Of a DNA stretch of 61,729 bases, positions 9,300 to 17,048 are shown piece by piece. Location: NCBI GenBank assembly GCA_900552855.1, contig USBG01000001.1, positions 1 to 61,729 of the forward strand, in the 5' to 3' direction. The notes beneath the pieces are model-generated. The model was not told where the DNA came from and made no database searches. It saw nothing but the letters and a program-made list of their open reading frames with translations. The DNA comes from an uncultured Phascolarctobacterium sp. GTDB taxonomy: Bacteria; Bacillota; Negativicutes; Acidaminococcales; Acidaminococcaceae. The first letter of the stretch is position 1, and each line of letters begins with the position of its first letter. A program made the position numbers and the translations under genes.

Positions 9300-9328
9300 T
9301 TGCTAATAGTAGGTGGTATTGTTATAAT
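9300..9328 (+). promoter_or_regulatory. Sigma-70/SigA promoter for the 106-residue orphan
   Basis: TTGCTA at 9300-9305, a 17-base spacer and a perfect TATAAT at 9323-9328. The gene starts at 9356, so the small gene has its own transcript rather than reading through from ppk1. Confidence 0.7.
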
Positions 9329-9355
9329 AATAGCACAATATGAGGAGGAAAAATA

Positions 9356-9676
9356 ATGAGTACTTTAGCTGTTACTATTAATTATAACTGCCATTATGGC
9401 TTTGTAGAATATGATGAAATTACTAAGAAAGTAGCTGTTCACTTAAATGTAGCAGAGGCAAGAGCTGCTGTGGAAAAATTTTTGGCAACCCCTATGACTC
9501 TGGATGCTCCCTTGGGTGAATCCATTCGCGACTTTGTTACCACTACTGTTGAGCCTCTGGCTAGCGTAAAGGCGTTCCAATTGGCAATGACACGTTTGTG
9601 GGGTAAAACCGGCGTGCGTGTTGAATGGAGCATGCCCTCCGGTATGGCTGAAAAACTAGCTCCTGTAGTAGATTAA
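9356..9676 (+). CDS. Small protein of unknown function (106 aa)
   Basis: I do not recognise a family. The product is a soluble protein with no signal peptide or membrane segment. It has alternating hydrophobic residues at the start (SLTVxI-like beta pattern), a central helix-like stretch rich in Ala and Glu, and a C-terminal VRVEWSMPSG segment. A clear ribosome site (gaggagg) lies 7-8 bases before the ATG. The gene has its own promoter and terminator, so it is a real monocistronic gene. Codon use is like the neighbours. Confidence 0.7.
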   Translation: MSTLAVTINYNCHYGFVEYDEITKKVAVHLNVAEARAAVEKFLATPMTLDAPLGESIRDFVTTTVEPLASVKAFQLAMTRLWGKTGVRVEWSMPSGMAEKLAPVVD

Positions 9677-9682
9677 TCTTAC

Positions 9683-9728
9683 AAAAAATTCCTGTCTGTA
9701 TGGCTTGATACGGGCAGGAATTTTTTCT
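9683..9728 (+). terminator. Terminator after the 106-residue orphan
   Basis: aaaaaattcctg and caggaatttttt form a long stem closed by a loop of about 18 bases and followed by a T run. Confidence 0.85.
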
Positions 9729-9731
9729 TGC

Positions 9732-9760
9732 TTGTAATAAGATAACAAGTATTGTATAAT
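9732..9760 (+). promoter_or_regulatory. Promoter of tRNA-Arg
   Basis: TTGTAA at 9732-9737, a 17-base spacer and a perfect TATAAT at 9755-9760. The mature tRNA begins about 50 bases downstream. Confidence 0.7.
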
Positions 9761-9810
9761 AACTCTGTTAGAGACGTTGCTGCAAAGCTGTTTTCTAGCA
9801 AATTTAATAT

Positions 9811-9887
9811 GGTTCCGTAGCTCAGTAGGATAGAGCAACCGCCTCCTAAGCGGTAGGTCGCCAGTTCGACTCTGGCCGGGATCACCA
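9811..9887 (+). tRNA. tRNA-Arg (anticodon CCU), CCA encoded
   Basis: The 77-base cloverleaf is readable. Acceptor GGTTCCG pairs with CGGGATC (two G-U pairs), the D stem is GCTC/GAGC, and the anticodon stem ACCGC/GCGGT holds the loop CTCCTAA, giving anticodon CCT for AGG codons. The T arm is GCCAG-TTCGACT-CTGGC, then discriminator A and an encoded CCA. A terminator follows 4 bases later. Confidence 0.95.
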
Positions 9888-9890
9888 ATG

Positions 9891-9930
9891 AAAAGCCGCT
9901 CCCAGACTAGGTTTGGGGGCGGTTCTTGTT
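9891..9930 (+). terminator. Terminator after tRNA-Arg
   Basis: ccgctccca (9896-9904) pairs with tgggggcgg (9914-9922), followed by a T-rich stretch. Confidence 0.8.
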
Positions 9931-10216
9931 ATATTTTGGTTGTAATTGTATGAGACGTTACTTTATTGTTAACAGTTGTGAGGATGCGTGTACTACTTAC
10001 TTAGGCTGCTTTAAAGATTAGCTGACTAAAATATAAAACAAAGTAGTAATTATTCTATTTAAGATTATAATATCTAGTTAGTTTACTTGACAATAGCGAT
10101 ATAATATATTATTGTTTTTATTAAATAAGTGACGCTATAGTCAGTGAAAAATTACTTTAGCAGCTTGATTTATATAGTCATAGGTCTGCTAAAAACATAT
10201 GAAGGCGGAGATTTAT
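9931..10216 (+). other. AT-rich leader region of the nitrogenase-like operon
   Basis: This gene-free stretch holds the likely operon promoter (10087-10115). An 8-bp hairpin (tttagcag 10156-10163 with ctgctaaa 10186-10193) lies about 25 bases before the first gene. I see no known riboswitch class here. Confidence 0.4.
10087..10115 (+). promoter_or_regulatory. Putative promoter of the nitrogenase-like operon
   Basis: A consensus TTGACA at 10087-10092 is followed by a 17-base spacer and TATTGT (4 of 6 matches). A TATAAT-like string lies only 7 bases after the -35 box, too close for normal use. No sigma-54 (GG-N10-GC) element of the classical nif type is seen. Confidence 0.4.
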
Positions 10217-11716
10217 ATGCTTAATTACTATAAGGATTATGCTTATTTAGGCGTGCAATATACCGGTGTTGCTCATCGTTACGGCGTGAACGGCAAAATT
10301 TCTGGTAATATGGCAGCATTGTCCGAGCTTAGAGATTGTGCTGTTGTTGTTCACGGTCCTGTGGGCTGCGGTTTTCATTATCGTTATTCTATGCGTAGCA
10401 GCTTTAGTCCCTACTATAATTTAGAGTCTACAGCTCTTAATAATAGTGATGTTGTGTTTAGTGGTGAGGGCAAGCTGCGAGAAACCTTAAAGCGCGTTTT
10501 AGATAGACAGCCGGAGATGATTGCTGTTGTTTCTACCTGTGTTGCCGATGTTTTGGGTGAGGATGTGCAGGGTATAGTGAATGATTTTGCTAGCCATAAT
10601 GCTTTGGGAAAAACTAAGAAGATTATTACTGTTAATTCTGAGGTTTTTTCTCATCCTGATAAGATTTCCTTTATGAAGCGTTTGAAGGAACGTGTTTGGA
10701 ATAACGGAAATAAAAATATTAAAAGCGATGCGCAGTTTTGCGGCTGTGGCTTTATTGAAGTGCTTAATACATTGGTAGATCAGGTTATGGAGTACCAGCC
10801 CGTTGTACCTAACTCTGTAAATTTGGAAAGCTTTGCCTGGGGCTATGGCGGCACAGAGAAGATGCAGGGCGTTATTGATATGCTGCAAAGGATTGGTATT
10901 ACAGTTAATACTATTTTGCCAACAGGTGGCTATGAACAGATACGTACTGCACCTAGAGCCCAGCTTAATGTAGCAAGGCGTATTCGTTGGGCTCAACGTA
11001 TGCAAAACCGCTTTGGTACGGAGTACGTGCATTTTCCGAATTTAGGTGAATGGGCTGGCGTAAAAGGTATTGAAGAATTTTATTGTAAAATTGCAGAACA
11101 TTTTGATAAAGAATATGTAGCTAAAAAAATTATTGCAGAAGAATTTGCTAAGCATGAATATGATATTGAAGCCGCTAAAAGACATTTAAGCAGCTTTTCC
11201 TATGGCTTGGTAACCTCAGTTATCAGCGAAATTCCTGATACCATAGAGCTTTATGAGCAGGAATACAGAATGCCGCTAAAATTTATTGCGTTGATGCTGC
11301 CAGAAAGCTATCAGGCAGAGGCTCGTCTTGATGATGCTACTATGGAAAAAATGTTCCAAAATATTAAGGATACTATTAATGCAACAGGAACTAAGGCTGT
11401 TTTTATGCTTAATCCTACAGAAAAAGAATTGCTGGAGGCTGCAAGTAAGGTTGATTGTTTAGTTGGCAACGGCCTCTTGCGCATCAAAAATCTGAACACT
11501 CCTTGTCTGGCTAGCAATGCAGAGGTACGATATCTTGATTTTGCTAATTATGCAAAAGCGCTTCATAATATGGCATTGCAGGTTGGTAAGGGTGCAGGAA
11601 CTAGCAAGCTTTTATGGCATTTGCTAGATATTAATAAAGAATATTATCCCATTACTAATGATGCCAATGCTTTAGCAAGTCGTGAGATGTGGTCTCGTAT
11701 GTGGAGGAAGAGATGA
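10217..11716 (+). CDS. Nitrogenase component 1-like subunit A
   Basis: A 499-residue member of the NifD/K/E/N, BchN/B and CfbD superfamily, whose members are heteromeric reductases holding iron-sulfur clusters. The start is the ATG at 10217, six bases after aaggcggag; the ATG at 10199 precedes that ribosome site. Visible motifs are VHGPVGC with Cys51 (first cluster-ligand position), the VFSGEGKLRETL segment where many relatives have FGG, and STCVADVLGED with Cys108. The middle ligand seen in NifD, near its Cys88, is absent. By eye, the cofactor-ligand region (around LNVARRIRWAQ) has no Cys equivalent to NifD Cys275. Its stop overlaps the next start as ATGA. It would form a heteromer with the downstream subunit; substrate unknown. 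Confidence 0.78.
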   Translation: MLNYYKDYAYLGVQYTGVAHRYGVNGKISGNMAALSELRDCAVVVHGPVGCGFHYRYSMRSSFSPYYNLESTALNNSDVVFSGEGKLRETLKRVLDRQPEMIAVVSTCVADVLGEDVQGIVNDFASHNALGKTKKIITVNSEVFSHPDKISFMKRLKERVWNNGNKNIKSDAQFCGCGFIEVLNTLVDQVMEYQPVVPNSVNLESFAWGYGGTEKMQGVIDMLQRIGITVNTILPTGGYEQIRTAPRAQLNVARRIRWAQRMQNRFGTEYVHFPNLGEWAGVKGIEEFYCKIAEHFDKEYVAKKIIAEEFAKHEYDIEAAKRHLSSFSYGLVTSVISEIPDTIELYEQEYRMPLKFIALMLPESYQAEARLDDATMEKMFQNIKDTINATGTKAVFMLNPTEKELLEAASKVDCLVGNGLLRIKNLNTPCLASNAEVRYLDFANYAKALHNMALQVGKGAGTSKLLWHLLDINKEYYPITNDANALASREMWSRMWRKR

Positions 11717-12942
11717 AACCAGTACATGGATGTTATTTGTTTGGTGTATATAGAGCCTGTGTTGGCATTAAGGATGCTGTAATTTTATTTCACTCTATTG
11801 CAGGCTGTCATATAGGTACATTAATGATGCACTTGAATAATGATTTAGAAAATGTACATCAGGGCTGCTCTGTAGTTTATGAGCAGGATATTGTTTTTGG
11901 TGGTCAAAAGCAGCTTGGCAAGGCTTTGCAAAATGTAAAGGAGCTTTATCCAGAGATGAAGCTTTTAATTGTCATTAGTGGATGCATTCCCAATATGATT
12001 GGTGATGATGCTGATGCGGAAATTGCAAGAGCTGAGCTTAATGTTCCTGCTATTCATATTGCTGCTGCAGGTACTGATGGCAGTGAGCAGGATGGGTTTA
12101 AATCTGCTTTAGTAAGACTTACAGAGCTCATAGAGCCTGCACAGGAGCTACAAGAAGGTTTGATTAATGTATGGGGCGTATCAGAGGATGACCCACGTAT
12201 GACAGCTGATTTAATTGCCCTACAGAAGCTGGTAGGCAGTAAAGTAAAACTGCAATATCTTGGTGCAGCGTGCAGCCTTGCAGAGCTTAAAGCTGCTGCT
12301 AAAGCGGAGCTAAACATAATTTTTGGCGGGCATTTAGAGCTAGCTCAGCAGCTTGAGGAGCGCTTTGGTACTCCTTATATTATGGCAGACTATCCTTATG
12401 GCTTATCAGGAATGATTTCGTTGCAGCAGCAGATTACAGAGCATCTGCCGTATTTGGACTATACTGAACAACAGCAGGCTGCGGTATCGTGTTTGCGTTC
12501 AGAGCTAAAGAAGGCAGCATATTATCTTAATTTTATGTATGGCATTCCCGTAGCCATTATTGGTGATAAGGCCAGGTCTGCAGGAATGAAGCATTTTCTT
12601 AGTGAAGAGCTGGGAATGAAGGTAGTATTCTTCAATGATGATTGCCAGGCGGATTTGGCTGATTGCTGCGAAAAAATTAAGGACAGCAATGCTGTACTTC
12701 TCTTTGGTTCTTCTTTTGCGCGTGGCATTGCTAATGAACTAGGAATACCACTTATTCCCTTATTTTATCCTGTTTTTGACCAAATAGTTTTAGGCTATAA
12801 GCCTTTTATTGGTGTTGAAGGCGTATTAAATATTATTGAGGTCATTGTTAATAGCTTTATGCAGCAAAAGCACAAGCCACATGGAAATTTTGCTCAAATT
12901 AGCAAAGAATTGGAATGCGGGGGGAAGCAAGATGAAGTCTAA
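11713..12942 (+). CDS. Nitrogenase component 1-like subunit B
   Basis: A 409-residue partner of subunit A. I choose the ATG at 11713: ggagg lies 5 bases upstream and it overlaps the previous stop. The apparent GTG start at 11689 is upstream of that ribosome site. All three cluster-type cysteines are present: SIAGC at Cys32, HQGC at Cys52 followed by the family hallmark DIVFGGQKQL, and ISGCIPNMIGDD at Cys91. The later segment LNIIFGGHLELAQ corresponds by eye to the NifD cofactor-Cys region but has Gly-Gly-His instead of Cys. The gene ends by overlapping the NifB-like gene by 11 bases. This looks like a two-subunit reductase or a cluster scaffold. Confidence 0.78.
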   Translation: MKPVHGCYLFGVYRACVGIKDAVILFHSIAGCHIGTLMMHLNNDLENVHQGCSVVYEQDIVFGGQKQLGKALQNVKELYPEMKLLIVISGCIPNMIGDDADAEIARAELNVPAIHIAAAGTDGSEQDGFKSALVRLTELIEPAQELQEGLINVWGVSEDDPRMTADLIALQKLVGSKVKLQYLGAACSLAELKAAAKAELNIIFGGHLELAQQLEERFGTPYIMADYPYGLSGMISLQQQITEHLPYLDYTEQQQAAVSCLRSELKKAAYYLNFMYGIPVAIIGDKARSAGMKHFLSEELGMKVVFFNDDCQADLADCCEKIKDSNAVLLFGSSFARGIANELGIPLIPLFYPVFDQIVLGYKPFIGVEGVLNIIEVIVNSFMQQKHKPHGNFAQISKELECGGKQDEV

Positions 12943-13748
12943 TATTTATAAGCATCCTTGCTTTGGTGATGATTGTCATACCTATGCCAGAATTCATCTT
13001 CCTATTGCGCCTGCCTGTAATATTCAATGTAATTATTGTTTGCGTAAATTTGACTGCGTAAATGAAAGCCGCCCCGGTGAGCGCAGATGAGGCAGCAGAG
13101 CTTTGTATAAAGGCGTGTGCAAAGCTACCTAATCTGACCATTGCAGGGATTGCCGGACCAGGTGATGCCTTAGCTAATTTTTCAGCAGTATATGAGGCTT
13201 TGTCTAAGATTAGAGAAAAGCAGTTACCAATAGAATTTTGTCTGTCCACTAATGGATTGCGTTTGCCAGAATATTTGCCACAGCTACTAGAGTTAGGTGT
13301 AAAATATTTAACCGTAACTGTTAATGCTGTAGATGTAGAGGTAGGAAGTAAAATTTATGACCATGTTGTATGGAATGGTCAAGTGCTGCAAGGTAAAGAG
13401 GCCTTTATGGTATTGAGTAAAAATCAGCTAGAAGGCTTAGAGGCTGCTGTTAAGCAGGGTATGGTCTGCAAGGTAAATACCATTATTTTGCCAGGGATAA
13501 ATGATGAGCATATTCCCGAGGTTGCCCAAAAGGCTGGCGAGCTGGGCTGTTATATGCAAAATCTGATTCCGGTCATTAGTGTGGCAGGTACTAGTTTTTT
13601 TGAGCTGCCTAAATTAAGACCTGGATCTATTCGTCTCCTGCGTGAGGAATGCAGTCGTTATATTAAACAGATGCAGCATTGTCAGCGTTGCAGGGCAGAT
13701 GCTGTGGGAACATTGTTACAGCGTTGCACAACCAGTGATTTACTGTAG
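12932..13748 (+). pseudogene. NifB-like radical SAM protein, reading frame broken once
   Basis: Two overlapping frames give one NifB core of about 271 residues. The first frame (12932-13090) carries HPCFGDDCHTYARIH and the radical SAM triad Cys29/Cys33/Cys36 in APACNIQCNYC, then CVNESRP. The second frame (read from about 13077) continues VSADEAAEL through a C-terminal HCQRCRADAVG, the NifB CxxC ending. NifB builds the carbide-containing iron-sulfur core (NifB-co) for nitrogenase cofactors. The break at 13073-13079 is repaired by one fewer C in the CCCC run or by two extra bases (GGTGTG). It may be a sequencing error, a true mutation or a +1 recoding site. There is no NifX-type C-terminal domain, so this is the short form. 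Confidence 0.75.
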
Positions 13749-13926
13749 CTGTCAATAATGAAAGTAGAAGAACCTGCTGTAAGTTTGAGCTTAGCCTTTA
13801 GGGTAAATATATAAAGTCTATAAGCTCTGGCTTAAGCGTTGTAGGGAATAATTCATATGCTTTACATAAATTGAAAATTTTACATTGTATTTACGTTAAA
13901 TGTATCAAAAAATGCCTCCTAGACCA

Positions 13927-13955
13927 TTGCCTAACCTTATTACACATGCTATAAT
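13927..13955 (+). promoter_or_regulatory. Promoter of the riboswitch-controlled dehydrogenase
   Basis: TTGCCT at 13927-13932, a 17-base spacer, and TATAAT at 13950-13955 with an extended TG. Transcription would begin near 13962, just ahead of the purine aptamer. Confidence 0.65.
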
Positions 13956-13980
13956 AGCTGTGGCCTAAAAGTAAATAATT

Positions 13981-14043
13981 GAGGTATAGGCTCATAATAG
14001 GGTTGAGCGTTTCTACCAACTACCATAAATGGTTGACTACCTG
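13981..14043 (+). promoter_or_regulatory. Purine riboswitch aptamer, guanine-type
   Basis: P1 is aggt(a) at 13982 with (t)acct at 14038-14042. P2 is gctca/tgagc (13990-14008) with the TAATAGG-type loop. The J2/3 sequence GTTTCTACC and P3 CAACTA/TGGTTG with the CCATAAA loop match the purine class. J3/1 reads ACT, giving a C at the position equivalent to 74, which specifies guanine or hypoxanthine rather than adenine. The aptamer lies just downstream of a good promoter and upstream of the dehydrogenase. Confidence 0.88.
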
Positions 14044-14078
14044 ATTTTTAATAATCTAGGGGTTAACCATATTTTTTT
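14029..14078 (+). terminator. Riboswitch expression platform: terminator exclusive with the aptamer
   Basis: The 3' strand of P3 plus J3/1 and P1 (14029-14043, starting atggttgac) can pair with 14057-14070 (ctaggggttaaccat) in a stem of about 13 bp with one bulge, followed by seven Ts at 14072-14078. Because the same bases form P1/P3 of the aptamer, ligand binding should prevent the terminator. That predicts an ON switch. Confidence 0.65.
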
Positions 14079-14094
14079 GCTTGGAGGAATTTGT

Positions 14095-15465
14095 ATGCTA
14101 TATGATGTAATTATTATCGGTGCTGGCCCTGGCGGTATTTTTTCTGCCTACGAGCTGACAAAAAAGGCTCCGGACTTGAAGGTAGCTGTATTTGAATGTG
14201 GCAATGCATTACATAAACGCCGTTGCCCGATTGATGGAAAAAAGATTAAATCCTGTATTAATTGTCCCAGCTGCTCTATTATGAGTGGTTTTGGTGGTGC
14301 AGGTGCTTTTTCTGATGGTAAATATAATATTACTAATGATTTTGGCGGTACATTGTACGAATATATTGGTAAAGAAGAGGCTATGAATTTAATGCACTAT
14401 GTTGATGCTATCAACATGGAGTTTGGCGGCGAGGGCACTAAGCTGTATTCTACTGCAGGCACAAAGCTGAAGAAGCGTTGCATGCAAAACGATTTGCATT
14501 TATTGGAGGCATCTGTTCGTCATCTTGGCACTGATAAAAATTATGTTGTTTTAGAGCATATTTATGATTATTTGAAGGATAAGGTGGATTTTTTCTTCAA
14601 TAAACAGGTTGATACCATTTCTGTAGCTGATGACGGCTATTGTGCTGTTTGCGGTGCAGAGCGCTATGTTGGCAAAAAGTGCATTGTTTCTGTAGGACGT
14701 AGTGGCAGTAAATGGATGGAACGCATCTGTAAGGAATTGGCAATTCCTACAAAGTCTAATCGTGTGGATCTTGGTGTACGTGTAGAGCTTCCAGCAGAGA
14801 TTTTTTCTGAGCTGACGGACGAGCTGTACGAAAGCAAGATTGTTTATCGTACACCTAAATACGGTGATATGGTGCGTACCTTTTGCATGAATCCTAAGGG
14901 AGCTGTAGTAAGTGAAAATACCAATGGTATTATTACTGTTAATGGTCATAGCTACGAGGACCCTGCACGTCAGACAGGTAATACTAATTTTGCTCTTTTG
15001 GTGTCCAAGCATTTTTCTGAGCCCTTTAAGGATTCTAACGGCTATGGTGAAAGCATTGCTAAGCTGAGCAATATGCTCGGCGGTGGCGTATTAGTGCAAC
15101 GCTTTGGTGACCTTATTCGTGGTCAGCGCAGTACACCTAAACGTATGGAAGAATCCTTTACTGTTCCAACTTTAAGCGCCAGTCCTGGTGATTTGAGTTT
15201 AGTGCTGCCTAAACGTATTTTAGATGGCATTATTGAGATGATTTATGCTCTTGATAAGGTTGCCCCTGGTACTGCTAATGATGATACACTGCTTTATGGT
15301 GTAGAGGTTAAATTCTATAACATGGAGGTGGCTGTAGATAATAATTTAATGACTAAATATGATGGCCTTTATGTTATTGGTGATGGAAGTGGTATTACTC
15401 ATTCTCTGTCCCATGCTTCTGCCAGTGGTGTTTATGTAGCGCGTCAGCTTGTAGAACAGCATTAA
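14095..15465 (+). CDS. FAD-dependent dehydrogenase (COG2509-like) under guanine riboswitch control
   Basis: A 456-residue cytosolic flavoprotein. The start is the ATG at 14095, preceded by ttggagg; upstream ATGs at 14029 and earlier fall inside the riboswitch. It opens with the dinucleotide-binding motif VIIIGAGPGG (residues 5-14). CPIDGKKIKSCINCPSC carries a cysteine cluster near residues 43-58. GFGGAGAFSDGKYN is characteristic of this uncharacterised dehydrogenase family. A second nucleotide-binding motif (YVIGDGSGITHS) is near the C-terminus. Substrate is unknown; riboswitch control suggests a purine or purine-derived compound, which is inference. It is monocistronic, closed by a terminator at 15597. 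Confidence 0.82.
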   Translation: MLYDVIIIGAGPGGIFSAYELTKKAPDLKVAVFECGNALHKRRCPIDGKKIKSCINCPSCSIMSGFGGAGAFSDGKYNITNDFGGTLYEYIGKEEAMNLMHYVDAINMEFGGEGTKLYSTAGTKLKKRCMQNDLHLLEASVRHLGTDKNYVVLEHIYDYLKDKVDFFFNKQVDTISVADDGYCAVCGAERYVGKKCIVSVGRSGSKWMERICKELAIPTKSNRVDLGVRVELPAEIFSELTDELYESKIVYRTPKYGDMVRTFCMNPKGAVVSENTNGIITVNGHSYEDPARQTGNTNFALLVSKHFSEPFKDSNGYGESIAKLSNMLGGGVLVQRFGDLIRGQRSTPKRMEESFTVPTLSASPGDLSLVLPKRILDGIIEMIYALDKVAPGTANDDTLLYGVEVKFYNMEVAVDNNLMTKYDGLYVIGDGSGITHSLSHASASGVYVARQLVEQH

Positions 15466-15596
15466 TTATTAAAAACAGCGTGTGTACTGACAAGCTTGTC
15501 CTACATTTTCTAAGAATTAGAATATAAATGTGTCTAATTATATATAAATATCTATAAGGTGGAGGATCTGCTGTCTAGCATGGTATCGACATAATT

Positions 15597-15634
15597 AAAA
15601 GCTCAGGTAGTGTTTTTGCTACCTGAGCTTTTTG
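15597..15634 (+). terminator. Terminator downstream of the FAD dehydrogenase
   Basis: aaaagctcaggtag and ctacctgagctttt form a perfect stem closed by a T-rich loop and followed by Ts. It lies 130 bases after the stop; the stretch between holds no convincing gene. Confidence 0.85.
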
Positions 15635-15671
15635 GTGATAAAGGAATTGATTTAAAGAAGCTGCTAAATAT

Positions 15672-15706
15672 AAAAAAGAGTCTCGGTGTAATCGCCGAGA
15701 CTCTTA
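15672..15706 (-). terminator. Terminator after the MATE gene
   Basis: gagtctcgg and ccgagactc form a stem whose minus-strand copy is followed by six Ts. Confidence 0.85.
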
Positions 15707-15713
15707 GTGAATA

Positions 15714-17048
15714 CTATATGGAGGCTTTGACGGTAATATTAAGCCATTGCTTATAAAGATAATAGCCAACTGCACCAGTAATAACCTCTGAAAGAGGAAA
15801 GGCAAACCAGGTATAGAAAAGGCCAAGATGGGATAAGAGCCAGAAAATAGGAATCAAGCAAAAAATCTGTCTTGTTATGGACAAGAGAGCGCTAGGGCGT
15901 GTGGCACCAATAGCCTGGAAAAATGTGGGATACATTAAGGCAAATACCTGAGGCACAAAGGATGTGGCGATGATGCGAAAGGCAGGTATGCCTATTTCTA
16001 TAACCTTAGGGTCGTTGGAGAAAATTCCTAATAAATGCTGGGGAATCAGCTCAAAGGCTAAAATACCTACTGCCATAAAGGCGCTAGAAAAGAATATGGA
16101 CTGCTTAATAATTTCCTGACAGCGATTATAGGCTTTGCGTGCGTTGTTATAGCTAAGAACAGGAATAATACAGGTTTCCATAGCCATAAAGGGAATAAAG
16201 AAGAAGGTTTGCAGCTTGTAGTAAAGTCCTAATACTGTCACTGCCTCGTCACAGAAGCCTGCTAAAATAATATTTAAAACAAGGATATAAAGTACAAAAA
16301 GCAGCTGCATTAATATATTGGGAAATGCTAGGTGCATAATGACCTTGATGTGGCGTATTTGTTCAAAAAAGGCAGGCGGTTTAAAGAAGGCTGTGTAGCC
16401 TGTGATACCTGCAGCAGCAATTTGACCAAAGATGGTAGCAATTGCAGCACCAGTGATACCAAGAGCAGGAATAGGTCCCCAGCCAAAAATAAGCAGTGGA
16501 TCTAGCAGGATATTTATAACAGCACCTGCAATTTGTGCTGTCATAGGGGTGCGCATATTTCCTCTAGCCTGATGAATTTTGGTAAAGATACTTTCTAGAA
16601 ATAGCGGTAAGCTGCCTATACATACGATATAGCCATAGGTAAGAGCATAGTCTCTGCTAGTGGGTGATGTAAGACACATATTGACAAAATATTCTAGAAA
16701 AAGAGCAATGAAGAGGCTAAAAAGTGCCCATAGACCTACGGCTAATGCGATACCTGTACCTGCAGCCTTGCGTGCTGTTTGAAGACGATTTTTGGCGTAG
16801 CAGGCAGCGAGTAGTGTATTTACGCCAATACCTGTGCCAACTGATAAGGCGATAGTTGTATACTGGATTGGAGCTATGGCAGAAAGAGCTGCTAAGCTCT
16901 CGCCAGAAAAGAGACCGATATAGTAGCTGTCAACAATATTGTAGAGTGCCTGAATAAGCTGGGCCAGCATAACTGGTGGAGCAAGGCGGATAATGATTTT
17001 GCTTATTTTTTCTGTACCGAAAAAATGGCTTTCGTTTTCATTAGCCAT
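15714..17048 (-). CDS. MATE-family multidrug/sodium antiporter
   Basis: A 444-residue inner-membrane exporter with about 12 predicted helices in two halves. The N-terminal MATE signature is visible (APPVMLAQLIQALYNIVDS near residues 17-35), and the matching loop in the second half begins LAFPNILMQLL. The substrate (drug, metabolite or flavin) cannot be told from sequence. The start at 17048 is preceded by aaaggag. It stands alone between two minus-strand terminators. Confidence 0.88.
   Translation of the reverse strand: MANENESHFFGTEKISKIIIRLAPPVMLAQLIQALYNIVDSYYIGLFSGESLAALSAIAPIQYTTIALSVGTGIGVNTLLAACYAKNRLQTARKAAGTGIALAVGLWALFSLFIALFLEYFVNMCLTSPTSRDYALTYGYIVCIGSLPLFLESIFTKIHQARGNMRTPMTAQIAGAVINILLDPLLIFGWGPIPALGITGAAIATIFGQIAAAGITGYTAFFKPPAFFEQIRHIKVIMHLAFPNILMQLLFVLYILVLNIILAGFCDEAVTVLGLYYKLQTFFFIPFMAMETCIIPVLSYNNARKAYNRCQEIIKQSIFFSSAFMAVGILAFELIPQHLLGIFSNDPKVIEIGIPAFRIIATSFVPQVFALMYPTFFQAIGATRPSALLSITRQIFCLIPIFWLLSHLGLFYTWFAFPLSEVITGAVGYYLYKQWLNITVKASI

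Noticed and set aside
10087..10216. Sigma-54/NifA-type promoter for the nif-like operon
   Set aside because: No GG-N10-GC element or NifA-type upstream site is visible; a sigma-70-like TTGACA fits better.
9811..13748. Nitrogenase-like operon as an island integrated at tRNA-Arg
   Set aside because: I found no repeat of the tRNA 3' end downstream, no integrase, and codon use resembles the surroundings.
14029..14095. Longer N-terminus for the FAD dehydrogenase
   Set aside because: That start lies inside the riboswitch P3 and terminator; the ATG at 14095 has the ribosome site and begins the FAD-binding strand.
15560..15591. Tiny leader peptide after a GGTGGAGG site downstream of the FAD dehydrogenase
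   Set aside because: The only ATG encodes four residues and nothing follows on that strand to be regulated.
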